NCBI GenBank assembly: GCA_045599035.1
Contig: JAZRVI010000028.1
Span: 1 to 49,345, forward strand
Length of the DNA stretch: 49,345 nucleotides
Direction of reading: 5' to 3'
Source of the DNA: CATZDY01 sp045599035
Lineage (GTDB): Bacteria > Bacillota > Desulfotomaculia > Desulfotomaculales > Desulfocucumaceae
The notes under the pieces are model-generated. The model ran no database searches. It saw only the letters and a program-made list of their open reading frames with translations, and had not been told where the DNA came from. The translations under genes were made by a program, and so were the position numbers. Of the stretch, positions 1 to 8,824 are shown one piece after another; the first letter of the stretch is position 1, and each line of letters starts with the position of its first letter.

Positions 1-141
1 GCACTTGCCGGTGACCGGCTTCGGAGCCGGATCAGGCTTCGAGTAGTAACACTCATTGTTGCCGTATGTGCAGTGGTCTTTCTTCGTCCAGTAATAGCAA
101 TACTGGCAATCGCGGGGTCTGTCTTTTATAAATCCGCTCAT
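1..141 (-). CDS. Small Cys-rich protein, N-terminal part (runs off the window)
   Basis: An open frame of 47 codons begins with ATG at 141 and continues past base 1. A good ribosome binding site (GGAGG, complement at about 150-155) lies just upstream. The visible peptide starts MSGFIKDRPRDC and has five cysteines in the visible part (two as CQYC, one in HC, one in NEC, one as the last visible residue), many aromatic residues, then a Pro-rich stretch (KPDPAPKP). The pattern suggests a small metal-binding protein. Such proteins are common in Clostridial mobile elements, but I cannot name a family. It lies beyond the truncated hsdM and two terminators, so it belongs to a different unit, possibly an inserted element. 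Function unknown. Confidence 0.55.
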   Translation of the reverse strand, partial: MSGFIKDRPRDCQYCYYWTKKDHCTYGNNECYYSKPDPAPKPVTGKC

Positions 142-177
142 TGGCGCACCTCCATTCTTTTGTCAGAGCCCGGAAAT

Positions 178-219
178 AAAAAAAGCGCATCTACCGTCCC
201 ATGAAGGGCAAATAGATGC
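178..219 (-). terminator. Rho-independent terminator, minus strand
   Basis: Seven-base stem GCATCTA (187-193) pairs with TAGATGC (213-219); read on the minus strand it is followed by GC and a T-run (A-run 178-184 on plus). It lies between truncated hsdM and the Cys-rich gene. Confidence 0.55.
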
Positions 220-251
220 ACTCAACGTCTTTTATTCTATTTTCAGAGCAT

Positions 252-273
252 AAAAAAACGACCGTCATGGTCG
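252..273 (-). terminator. Rho-independent terminator after truncated hsdM
   Basis: Five-base GC-rich stem CGACC (259-263) with GGTCG (269-273) and a five-base loop. On the minus strand seven T follow (252-258). It lies 26 bases past the hsdM stop. Confidence 0.65.
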
Positions 274-298
274 AGAAATCGTTGATATATAAGGGTTT

Positions 299-1117
299 TC
301 AGGCTGTTAGTCCTAATATCTCAGCAGGATTCATCAGAATAACATCAAACTGGTCATCCTCGGTATAGTCCAGAACATCACGGATCAGCGAGTTATCATG
401 ATATACGCGGGGCAGGTCCACACCGTGAAGCAGCAGATTCGTAATGCAGAGCATATACGGGAACTGCTTTTTCTCGATACCATAGATAGAATCGCTGTAG
501 GCCGCCTGATCTTCGGTGGTCTTGACCTTCTTTTCCAATTCTTTCAGCCAGGAGATGATGAAGCCGCCGGTGCCGCAGGCAAAATCAGCCATTTTTTCGC
601 CGATCTTCGGCTGAATCATCTGTGCCATGAAATCTGTTACCGCACGAGGCGTGTAAAATTCACCGGCAGAACCGGCACTTTGCAGCTCTTTCAGGATGGA
701 TTCGTAGATCTCGCCGAAGGCATGGCTTTCTTCGTAATCGGCAAGATCCAACTCATCGATCACATTGATAACCTGACGGAGCAGAACACCGTCCTTCATG
801 TAGTTGTTGGTATCTTCAAAGGTCGTCCGGACGATGGACTTCTTGATGGGTGTTTCCGGCGTGACATTGAGCCTTTTCAGCGTCGGGAACAGGGTGTTGT
901 TCACGAAATCGAGCAGACGGTCTCCGGTCATGGCGGAACCGCTGTGATCATCCGCAGCCCAGTTCGCCCAGCGGCAGTTCCCCGGGATGATGGATTCGTA
1001 GTTGTCTTCATCAATATCCCAGTCCTGCTCCTTGGAATCATATACTTTCAGAAAGAGCATCCATACAATCTGCTCAATACGCTGTGCGTCGCCGTTGATA
1101 CCGGGATCGTTGTGCAT
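299..1117 (-). pseudogene. hsdM: Truncated type I restriction-modification DNA methyltransferase subunit (HsdM)
   Basis: The N-terminal helical domain (GDAQRIEQIVWMLFLK near residue 10) and the start of the N6-adenine methyltransferase domain (FYTPRAV, motif I DFACGTGGF at 178-186) are typical HsdM. The protein ends at residue 272: the catalytic NPP(F/Y) motif appears as DVILMNP followed by AEILGLTA and TGA. Family members are roughly 480-520 residues, so the catalytic loop, the rest of the fold and hsdS are missing. The sharp break inside NPP suggests a recombination junction near 330. The start is also unclear: conserved residues (ISGFVKRIRDI) precede the ATG at 1117 in the same frame without a standard start, so a one-base indel at the hsdR/hsdM junction or an unusual start is possible. 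It should have no methylation activity. Confidence 0.85.
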
Positions 1118-1134
1118 AATGTCTCTGATTCTTT

Positions 1135-3510
1135 TTACAAATCCTGATATGCCACCTTATATAGTTCTTTTTCCAGTTCCTTGATTGTCTGCAGGTACCC
1201 AGCCTTGCCGCCGAACATGGCGACAATCTTGGACGGAGTACCAAATTTCTTAAGCGGATCAAGTTTCAAAATTTCGGTACTTTCAATTTCGTAGATACCG
1301 GTGTTCATATACTTCTCCAGCAGAGCTTCCAAAACTTCCTTTGCCGAGCCACTGTATTTACTGAGAAAATCACGCTTTTTCACATTATTGGCGCGTTCTT
1401 TTCTGGTAAGCGGTTTTTTATCAAATGCAACATGGCAGATGAAATCGAAGTCATCCACATCTGTCATGCCCTGATCGGCTTTCAGTACATCAAGGTCGAT
1501 ACCGTGCTCACGGAACAAAGCCTGGATCTTTTCTTTCTTTTCTTCGGCAGTCCATTGTCGGATGAAATTGTCGAGAGAAGCATATGTTCCGAGAATATTG
1601 GTCTTGGTGTAGTCAATAATGCTTTCCTGACGCAGCAGTTTGCCGTTTGCGTCATATACGGAAACTGTCTTATTGATAACGGACACTCTGCATCCGTTGA
1701 CATCAACATACGGTTTCGGCATAGTCGGGGGCTGTGGATCTGGCCTGGGGTCGGGTTCGGAATTGGAACCCGGCTCAGGCAGATTCGGATCAAGACCCGG
1801 ATCAATAATGATAGGTCCATCCCAGTCAGGATCGGCAAACAGGCGGGTAACGCCACGGAAATCCATAACCGTGAAATGTGTCTTGCCGTCTTTTTCCCGA
1901 AGTCTCGTTCCTCGTCCGATGATCTGCTTGAACTCGGTCATGGAGTTGATCATCTGGTCAATGACAATCAGCTTTGTCATCTTGCAGTCAGCACCGGTGG
2001 AAAGCAATTTGGAAGTCGTTGCGATAACCGGATATTTGGCTGAAACAGAGATAAAATAGTCCAGCTTGCTTTTCCCGTATACATCGCTGCCGGTGATACG
2101 AACCACATAATCGGGGTTTTCCTGAACCATATCCGCATTGAGATTGTTCAGAGCAATTCTCATATGCTCGGCGTGTTCCTCGGTAGCACAGAATACAATG
2201 GTCTTCTGCATTCTATCGGTGCTTTTCAGGTAGTCGGTGATCTCTTTTGCGACCTGATTGATACGGTCTTCAATGATGATATTGTAATCATAATCACTAT
2301 TCGTATAGATGCGATCCTCGATCAGATTGCCGTAAATGTCAGTCTGACCGTAATGCGGCCGCCAGCCGTCGCCAATATCAGTCGTAATACCGATTACACG
2401 GAAGGGAGCAAGAAAACCGTCGTCAATACCTTCTCTGAGACTGTATGTATAAATCGAATCGCCGAAGTAATAGATATTGGAGATATACTTCGTTTCCTTC
2501 GGGGTTGCGGTCATGCCGATCTGTGCGGCAGAGTTAAAGTATTCAAGGATCTTACGCCAGTTGCTATCCTTTTTCGCAGAGCCTCTATGACATTCGTCAA
2601 CGATAACCAGATCAAAGAAATCCGGGTTGAAAAGCTGCGTCAATCTGGAAACGGTATCGTCTTCATCCTTCTCATCTTCTCTGTCGGTAAGCTGCTGATA
2701 AAGGGAGAAGAAAACCTCGTGAGAAGTGATCGTATTTGGATCGTCCTTTGCGAAGTTGATTTTATGGATCGTCTTTTCCAGCGGGGCAAAATCCTGCTGA
2801 ATAGACTGATCCACAAGGATATTCCGGTCAGCCAAATAGAGGACTTTCTTTACAAGTCCTGCTTTCAGCAGACGGTATACAATTTGGAAGGCAGTATAGG
2901 TTTTGCCCGTGCCGGTTGCCATGACGAGCAGAAGTCTGTTTTGACCTTTTGCAATAGCATCTACGCTGCGGTTGATGGCGATACGCTGATAGTATCTCGG
3001 GGCGTATGTCGTCGCACTGGTGTAATACGGCTGCTTGATGAGTGCCGTCTGTTCAGGTGTAAGTCCTGTTCCTGCATTTGATTCTGATGCAAAACGGGCA
3101 TATAATTCATCATATGTCGGAAACTGATCCAGCGGGATCTGCTGCTCAACCCCGGTCAGGAAATCATGCTCATAAAAGGCATCCCCATTGGAACTGTAGG
3201 CAAAAGGAATGTCCATCATCTGGGCATAGGTCATCGCCTGCTGAAGTCCGAAAGAAACCGTATGGTTGTTATCTTTTGCCTCCACAATGGCGATGGGGTT
3301 ATTGGCATTGATATAGAGGATGTAATCTGCTTTCTTTGCCGGTTCGCGAGAAACAAGATTGCCTTTAATATTCATCTTGCCATCGGTGAACTGTACCTTG
3401 GTTTCCATGGTTATTTTATTCTGCCAGCCGCGACTGACCAGAGCAGGAGTGATGAAATTGAGCTTGATATCTTCCTCTGTCATTTGATCTTTCGGAATGA
3501 TGGTACTCAT
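1135..3510 (-). CDS. hsdR: Type I restriction enzyme R subunit (HsdR, EcoEI-like)
   Basis: A 791-residue motor/nuclease subunit of a type I restriction complex. It has an N-terminal nuclease domain (IAIVEAKDNN, the PD-ExK core), a superfamily 2 helicase with Walker A (MATGTGKT), DEAD-box variant DECH (VIVDECHRG) and motif III (MTATP), a C-terminal helicase half (QIIGRGTR) and an EcoEI-type C-terminal region with a Pro-rich linker (PDPRPDPQPP). I start at ATG 3510, not at an upstream TTG, because GGAGG is well placed and the ATG overlaps the stop of the xre gene (ATGA), implying coupled translation. It looks intact, but its partner hsdM is truncated and no hsdS is visible, so the system is probably non-functional unless rescued in trans. 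Confidence 0.9.
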   Translation of the reverse strand: MSTIIPKDQMTEEDIKLNFITPALVSRGWQNKITMETKVQFTDGKMNIKGNLVSREPAKKADYILYINANNPIAIVEAKDNNHTVSFGLQQAMTYAQMMDIPFAYSSNGDAFYEHDFLTGVEQQIPLDQFPTYDELYARFASESNAGTGLTPEQTALIKQPYYTSATTYAPRYYQRIAINRSVDAIAKGQNRLLLVMATGTGKTYTAFQIVYRLLKAGLVKKVLYLADRNILVDQSIQQDFAPLEKTIHKINFAKDDPNTITSHEVFFSLYQQLTDREDEKDEDDTVSRLTQLFNPDFFDLVIVDECHRGSAKKDSNWRKILEYFNSAAQIGMTATPKETKYISNIYYFGDSIYTYSLREGIDDGFLAPFRVIGITTDIGDGWRPHYGQTDIYGNLIEDRIYTNSDYDYNIIIEDRINQVAKEITDYLKSTDRMQKTIVFCATEEHAEHMRIALNNLNADMVQENPDYVVRITGSDVYGKSKLDYFISVSAKYPVIATTSKLLSTGADCKMTKLIVIDQMINSMTEFKQIIGRGTRLREKDGKTHFTVMDFRGVTRLFADPDWDGPIIIDPGLDPNLPEPGSNSEPDPRPDPQPPTMPKPYVDVNGCRVSVINKTVSVYDANGKLLRQESIIDYTKTNILGTYASLDNFIRQWTAEEKKEKIQALFREHGIDLDVLKADQGMTDVDDFDFICHVAFDKKPLTRKERANNVKKRDFLSKYSGSAKEVLEALLEKYMNTGIYEIESTEILKLDPLKKFGTPSKIVAMFGGKAGYLQTIKELEKELYKVAYQDL

Positions 3511-3740
3511 TTCTTTGCCTCCATTCTTGCCGCAATCCATTCGGCTTCAACGGTCTCGAAAGAGATATTGTTTTTCTCGCAATACTGCTTAATCTTTTTT
3601 ATGGCTATAAGATTGGGGATACTTTTTCCGCCTTCCCATCGATTAACAGTAGTAAGGCCGACCCCCAATGCATCGGCGAACTCCCGTTGATTCAGGAATG
3701 ACTTCTGGCGTACCAGTTTTATACTATCGGAAAGGCTCAT
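3507..3740 (-). CDS. XRE-family helix-turn-helix regulator
   Basis: A 77-residue DNA-binding protein with a single Cro/C1 helix-turn-helix: QREFADALGVGLTTVNRWEGGKS spans roughly residues 18-40, with the usual recognition helix and trailing Trp-Glu. It is first in the unit, overlaps hsdR by 4 bases, and probably controls the restriction genes so that restriction is delayed on entry to a new host. That role is inferred from position. Confidence 0.8.
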   Translation of the reverse strand: MSLSDSIKLVRQKSFLNQREFADALGVGLTTVNRWEGGKSIPNLIAIKKIKQYCEKNNISFETVEAEWIAARMEAKK

Positions 3741-3843
3741 TTGTTTACAATCTCCTTTTCATCTGCTTGCCGATATATTACCATAAAATTGTCGTTTTTT
3801 CAAGATGACATACTTGGGTGGCACGGAAATCAATTTTTAGAAT

Positions 3844-3871
3844 TTGCAAATTTCCCCAATCCTGCTATAAT
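3844..3871 (+). promoter_or_regulatory. Sigma-A-type promoter
   Basis: TTGCAA (3844-3849), 16-base spacer, perfect TATAAT (3866-3871). The expected start site coincides with the ATG at 3878, which would make the transcript leaderless. Confidence 0.5.
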
Positions 3872-3877
3872 GAGTTC

Positions 3878-4012
3878 ATGGAGAAGATAGCTTTGGCAGA
3901 CTTCTTTGATGAAGTTGAAACGGTCGAGGAATACAACAGATACTTTTTACTGATGTTAGACAATAATGTTAACCGTCTTATTGGCAAATGCACTGAAGAA
4001 GAAATAGAATAA
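3878..4012 (+). CDS. Small hypothetical protein (44 aa), possibly leaderless
   Basis: Begins MEKIALADFFDEV and is acidic, ending CTEEEIE. No ribosome binding site is present; instead a strong promoter places +1 at or next to the ATG. It may be the remnant of a longer gene, since related-looking coding fragments (for example VLEEALIE then stop near 4035) follow. I do not recognise it. The 200 bases downstream hold only a short direct repeat (AATTAATGTCT twice near 4084-4106). Confidence 0.35.
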   Translation: MEKIALADFFDEVETVEEYNRYFLLMLDNNVNRLIGKCTEEEIE

Positions 4013-4233
4013 ACCATTTTGGAGAAGAAGGTGTGCTGGAAGAAGCCTTGATTGAATGAGGATACTGATTATGAAGGCACTCAATTAATGTCTAAATTAA
4101 TGTCTGTATGAAAAAATATTGATTTAGATTAATACACTCATGGAAATGAGGCTTACTGATTCCGATGAAAACTCAATAATATAACAATTGGATTTATATG
4201 CTCAAGAAACAGGAATTTGCGGAGGTATACTCA

Positions 4234-5052
4234 ATGAGAAAATATCTTGGAGAATGGTCCATGAGTTGGAAAAAAGTAATTGTATTGGCAGTGGTCACTG
4301 CTTTATATACGGCAGTTGTAAACCTAATCCCTTTTTTAAAAGACACTTCCTTTCAGGATATTGCTGTAAATCTGGAAGCATGGATATTATTTGCGATGCT
4401 TATTATAATGAACTGTGAAACTCGCTGGGAAGCAGCCATTAAAACCTTTGTATTCTTCCTTATAAGCCAGCCTCTTATCTATTTCATTGAAGCAGTATTT
4501 GGTTCAATGGGTTTTGCGGTTTTCCAGTATTATAAGTATTGGTTTGTAATCACTCTGTTAACAATTCCTGGGGCAGCAATCGCTTTTCAGGTTAAGAAGA
4601 AGGGATGGCTTGGTGCATTGACGCTTTCTGCAGCAATAGCATTTCTGGGTTATACGGCAGTTACATATTTTAGAAGTCTAACAATGTATTTCCCAAATCA
4701 TCTTTTGAGTATGTTATTCTGTATTGTTCTGGCGATAGTGATGATTATACTGCTCATAGATGAATTTAAGCTGCGACTTGTTGCAGCTGCGATTTTGGTT
4801 GTGGCAGTTGTCCTTGCATTGATTGTAACAAAACCAGTATTAACTTATGAAATTACGCTTCCTGAAGGTGATTGGGTCTATGTGATTGAAGATGATTCAA
4901 TTGCTCAAATAGAGGAAGAGCCTTCAGGCAGCTTTACTATCAAGGCTGGTAACGCCGGAGTTACGCTAATTACATTTACGAATGAAAATGGTGAAGTAAA
5001 AGAATATTATGTAACCATTTCCAGTAATGGTATTTATCTGAATAAATTTTAA
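4234..5052 (+). CDS. Multi-pass membrane protein with C-terminal extracytoplasmic domain, unknown
   Basis: 272 residues from ATG 4234, chosen because GGAGG (4221-4225) is ideally spaced; an upstream ATG has no such site. About six hydrophobic segments (for example KVIVLAVVTALYTAVVNLI, TLLTIPGAAIAF, LLSMLFCIVLAIVMIILLI) are followed by a soluble C-terminal stretch of about 70 residues rich in Glu/Thr/Val that ends YYVTISSNGIYLNKF and looks like a small Ig-like beta domain. I do not recognise the family. An IS-type remnant begins seven bases after its stop. Confidence 0.7.
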   Translation: MRKYLGEWSMSWKKVIVLAVVTALYTAVVNLIPFLKDTSFQDIAVNLEAWILFAMLIIMNCETRWEAAIKTFVFFLISQPLIYFIEAVFGSMGFAVFQYYKYWFVITLLTIPGAAIAFQVKKKGWLGALTLSAAIAFLGYTAVTYFRSLTMYFPNHLLSMLFCIVLAIVMIILLIDEFKLRLVAAAILVVAVVLALIVTKPVLTYEITLPEGDWVYVIEDDSIAQIEEEPSGSFTIKAGNAGVTLITFTNENGEVKEYYVTISSNGIYLNKF

Positions 5053-5103
5053 CACGCCGTGAGCAAGAAATCCCCCACCTCTATAGGTGGCGGGATGAAT
5101 TGC

Positions 5104-5283
5104 GATAAACACCAGGGCAAAAGCATTTGCATATTTATGCAAAATAATTGTCAAAGTCACGAATAATATTCACGCTTTGCGAGCCACAATCTTAGATAAA
5201 AGTGCTAAATGTCACCTGAATTGCTTTTTGGAGGTGCATTTAGCTTTTCAAAAAAGTTAAATGCTGTTGCCCTGGATAAACAC
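5104..5283. mobile_element. Nested MITE-like element with 9-bp target duplication
   Basis: The element spans 5113-5274. Its ends are inverted repeats matching at 15 of 16 bases (CAGGGCAAAAGCATTT and CAGGGCAACAGCATTT). It is flanked by a perfect 9-bp direct repeat GATAAACAC (5104-5112 and 5275-5283). Removing it and one repeat restores the left end of the IS605-like copy (GATAAACACGGC as in copy B). It contains a strong internal hairpin (GCTAAATG 5204-5211 with CATTTAGC 5237-5244, plus CACCT/AGGTG) and no gene. The transposase family that mobilised it is not identifiable here. Confidence 0.8.
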
Positions 5284-5382
5284 GGCGTTTTCTTGACTTT
5301 TGTTATTTATAGTTATAATCATAATATAATCGCTCGTAGTCATCATAAGGATTATTGGATAATAATCATCATTCAGTATTTA

Positions 5383-5439
5383 TGCTGCATTATCAATATA
5401 CTGAACGAAGGACTGCGGTTATTTGCTGAAGCAGCCTAA
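5383..5439 (+). pseudogene. C-terminal remnant of TnpB-like protein
   Basis: The frame ending at TAA 5437-5439 reads INILNEGLRLFAEAA, which matches the end of IS605-family TnpB proteins (typically N-A-A-x-N-I-x-N-E-G-L-R). The catalytic RuvC and zinc-finger parts are gone. It sits just before the right-end structured block, as expected for tnpB. Confidence 0.65.
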
Positions 5440-5762
5440 AACTAAATATACAGTAGGGATGGAATAGCCCAAACTCATACGCCTGTGGACATTGTGTAAG
5501 ACTTGAGCTAGCGATTATGTCAGCCAGGCAGTAGTGGTTGAAGCAGGAAGCTCTGACTTCTATAAGTCGGAATAGTTCACAGCTGTAAAAAATCATTCGG
5601 ATAAATCGCAGTTTTTTGCCAAATGCCTCCCCAGCATCAATTGTTGAGGAGGTTCTTTATATTGTGATACGGCAGCTTTTTAAATTTATGAATTGTATAG
5701 AAAATTAATATATGTTAAAGTAGAAACAGAAGCTTAGATGAAAGGAAAAAATATACAGTACT

Positions 5763-8699
5763 ATGCATAAATTATCTTTCATTGAAAAATTAATTGATAA
5801 TTGCAGCAATTATTCTGACGAAATAGCCGTTATTGATGTCAGAACAGGCGGGCATATCACATACGGAAAGCTGTATCATCTTTCAGGAAGAATTTATAAC
5901 TATCTGCATAAAAACAACATAGGTAAAGAAGATGTCGTCATGATAACTCTCCCCCGCGGTACTATGCCGCTTGTTGCCCTGCTTGGAGTGTGGAGAGCCG
6001 GAGCCGCCTTCATTATGCTTGAAAACGATTATCCTGAAAATAAAAAGGAATTTATCAAGCAAAATGCAGAGTGCAAGCTGGTTATAGACAGTTCTTTATT
6101 CAGTGAAATGATGAAATGCGATTCATTGGAGGGATATGAGAAAGCAGATCCGCATAACCTTGCTTACATAATATATACCTCCGGCACGACAGGAGATCCT
6201 AAGGGAATAATGCATGAATTTGGCACCCTTGAATACTGTGTCAAAGCACTGCCTTACGAGGGAAAGGATCTTATTTCTCACGGGGATCGAGTCCTGTTGT
6301 TGTCACCTCTTCATTTTACGGCTTCGTTAATGCTGATTGAATCTGTAATATTCACCTGTTCTACAATCGTCATACTGCCGCTTGAATCAGCCAGGAACAT
6401 CGAAAGGCTGTATTCAGTAATGTCAGACTATGGAATCACGGTCGGATTCTTAACACCATCGCTTCTCAAGCTGATCCCCCGCTTTCCGAGCAGTATGAAG
6501 AAAATAATAACAGGTGCTGAGCCGGTGAATAACATATACTATGACAACATTGAGGTTTATGGGAAATATGCTCAGTCAGAATCGGGGTATAGCGTTCTCA
6601 ACTGCCTGTTAGATAGAAATTATGATATTGCATTTGCTGGCAAAGCAACCATTGAGGAGGCGGAGGTCTGCATTATTAACGAGAAAGGCGACATTGTAAA
6701 TGACGGCGAGATATGTTTTAAGAACCCCTACTTCAGGGGCTATTTGAGGCTGCCTGATAAGAATAAGACTTTATTCCACAATGGCCATGTAAGAACAGGG
6801 GATATGGGCAAATATCTGCCGGACGGGAATATAGTATTCTGCGGCCGTATGGACGATATGGTCAAGATCAACGGCAATCGTGTTGAGCCTGCCGAAATCG
6901 AAAAAGCTGTCAAATCCGTACTCGGTGTTGATTGGGCAGCTGTTCGGGCTTTCAATGAAGGCGGCAGGAACTATGTGTGTGCCTACTATATTGATGCTCC
7001 GATTACAGATATTGAAACAGCCAAGGATATGCTGCGTACCAGGCTTGCTTCATATATGATGCCGGCTTATTTCATGCGTATAGATCACATCCCTACCAAT
7101 GAGAATGGCAAATTCAAGAGAAACGATCTTCCCGCACCGGATTTAAATAAACGCCGCAACGAATATATAGCACCAGTCGGTGACCTTGAACAGCAGATTT
7201 GTGAGGCTATGCAGCAAGTACTCGATCTTGAAAGAGTAGGAGCCTGTGATGATTTTTATGAGCTGGGCGGAGATTCGATTGCCTCGATTGAATTGATAAC
7301 ATTTCTTAACTGGGATCTGCTGGAAGGAACGATGGTGTATCAGGGACGCACCCCAAGAAAGATTGCTGAACTATACACTACAGCACTCGAAAATCAACAA
7401 CAGAATGTGGAAGAACGCAATCACCGAGCTCTTAGCCAAGACCAGCCTCTTTCAGGTGAGCAAATATATATGTTTGATTACCAATGCTATCTCCCGCATT
7501 CGACTGTGTGGAACCTGCCGATATTACTAAAACTGGACGGATCTGTCGATCTGGACAGGGTCAAGCGTGCTGTCGATATATGTCTGAAAGCACATCCGGT
7601 TTTCTCGACTGTTTATATATTCAACGATGACAATAATCTTATCCAGCGTTACGACCAGAACAAGTCCTTCGATATTAAAATAGAAGATATAAGCGAAAGA
7701 GAATTTGTAGATCTTACCGAAACGCTGGTACAGCCTTATATACTTATTAATCAGCCTTTATACAGGGTAAGACTGTTCAGGACTGAAAGAGGCGGCTATC
7801 TCTTTATTGATATGCATCACAGTATTTCGGATGGAACTTCCCTGCATATTCTCGTTGAAGATATCTGCCAGGCATATGAAGGTATTAAACCTGCAATCGA
7901 CTATTATTATCTTAATCTTGAGGAAAGAAGAAAGGACCGTGCTTCCCATTTATTTGAAGAAGGAAGAAAATACTATTCGGAAACTTTCGATAATTATGAA
8001 TGGTCAACATACCTGAATGTCGATGTTAATACTACTCAGAATATATACGGCAATTTGGCATCAATGATACCAATTGAGCAGCGTGGATATGACAGCATTC
8101 AACGCATCTATGGCTGCGGCAAAAATACCTTTTTCATCGCAGCGGCAGTTCTTGCCCTGCATATATATAACGGCAAGGACAACATCTTCACTTCCTGGAT
8201 ATACAATGGCCGACAGAAGAGCATCGAACAACGCATCATTGGCACCTTAATCAGATGTCTCTATGTCGGCGTGCGTTTCTATACTGGAATGAAGCTGCTG
8301 GATCTCTTTAAGAATGTGGGTGAGCAGGTCAATAAGGGTATATATTATTCATGCTATCCTTTCGTGGGGCTTAATCAGGCTTGCGAGGAAAGTAATGACG
8401 CTGCCGTTATATATCAGTCGGATCTCAGAACTCTGAATTCCGTAAATGAGATGAAATTCACTCTTGTTGATTTGCCGGGAAAAACTGATTCGGCTGACAA
8501 CTATCTTGATATTGAAATTCATGATACTGACGATGGCTGCAAGCTGTACCTGGACTATAACGCATCAGTATATACAAAAGACAGCATCAATAAGTTCCGC
8601 AAATTATATACAAAGATAGCCTGCAGCTTCATTGAACATATCGGCGACCCCGATATCCTGATCAGCAGCATAGTTAAAGAAATTACGACCATCAATTAA
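5763..8699 (+). CDS. Single-module nonribosomal peptide synthetase, A-T-C order
   Basis: 978 residues. An adenylation domain fills residues 1 to about 460: A3 loop YIIYTSGTTGDPKG at 135-148, A7/A8 RTGDMGKYLPDG and GRMDDMVKINGNRVE, and catalytic Lys450 in NGKFKR. A carrier domain follows with GGDSIASIE; Ser505 is the phosphopantetheine site. The C-terminal half (about 560-978) is a condensation-type domain with HHSISDG (His685, His686, Asp690). There is no thioesterase or reductase. Starting with A and ending with C, it would load an amino or aryl acid and condense or transfer it to something else in trans. No phosphopantetheinyl transferase or partner enzyme is nearby. It directly follows the IS remnant, consistent with acquisition by transfer. 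Product unknown. Confidence 0.9.
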   Translation: MHKLSFIEKLIDNCSNYSDEIAVIDVRTGGHITYGKLYHLSGRIYNYLHKNNIGKEDVVMITLPRGTMPLVALLGVWRAGAAFIMLENDYPENKKEFIKQNAECKLVIDSSLFSEMMKCDSLEGYEKADPHNLAYIIYTSGTTGDPKGIMHEFGTLEYCVKALPYEGKDLISHGDRVLLLSPLHFTASLMLIESVIFTCSTIVILPLESARNIERLYSVMSDYGITVGFLTPSLLKLIPRFPSSMKKIITGAEPVNNIYYDNIEVYGKYAQSESGYSVLNCLLDRNYDIAFAGKATIEEAEVCIINEKGDIVNDGEICFKNPYFRGYLRLPDKNKTLFHNGHVRTGDMGKYLPDGNIVFCGRMDDMVKINGNRVEPAEIEKAVKSVLGVDWAAVRAFNEGGRNYVCAYYIDAPITDIETAKDMLRTRLASYMMPAYFMRIDHIPTNENGKFKRNDLPAPDLNKRRNEYIAPVGDLEQQICEAMQQVLDLERVGACDDFYELGGDSIASIELITFLNWDLLEGTMVYQGRTPRKIAELYTTALENQQQNVEERNHRALSQDQPLSGEQIYMFDYQCYLPHSTVWNLPILLKLDGSVDLDRVKRAVDICLKAHPVFSTVYIFNDDNNLIQRYDQNKSFDIKIEDISEREFVDLTETLVQPYILINQPLYRVRLFRTERGGYLFIDMHHSISDGTSLHILVEDICQAYEGIKPAIDYYYLNLEERRKDRASHLFEEGRKYYSETFDNYEWSTYLNVDVNTTQNIYGNLASMIPIEQRGYDSIQRIYGCGKNTFFIAAAVLALHIYNGKDNIFTSWIYNGRQKSIEQRIIGTLIRCLYVGVRFYTGMKLLDLFKNVGEQVNKGIYYSCYPFVGLNQACEESNDAAVIYQSDLRTLNSVNEMKFTLVDLPGKTDSADNYLDIEIHDTDDGCKLYLDYNASVYTKDSINKFRKLYTKIACSFIEHIGDPDILISSIVKEITTIN

Positions 8700-8824
8700 A
8701 AGATACGATACTTCAGGTCTTGTATTTTCCCACCTCTATATCGCTCAGGTTAAGGAACAATTTGCAATAAAAGAACGAATCATTTATAATAAACCTAAAA
8801 ATGAACACACAAAGGAGCATACTC

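Larger units (their letters stand above)
5059..5580 (+). mobile_element. IS200/IS605-type element remnant, copy A
   Basis: The left end starts GTGAGCAAGAAATC with a hairpin (CCACC TCTATA GGTGG) and reads on to GATAAACACGGCG and promoter-like TTGAC/TATAAT bases. The right end (about 5455-5580) carries a conserved structured block ending AAGTCGGAATAGTTCAC. Between them only the last codons of a TnpB-like gene remain. The same two ends are joined directly in a second copy at 49146-49332 on the other strand. In TnpB elements the right-end region encodes the guide (omega) RNA, so 5455-5580 is a candidate relic of one; its terminal stem has acquired mismatches that copy B does not have. The left end has been split by a 162-bp inverted-repeat element. 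Confidence 0.75.
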
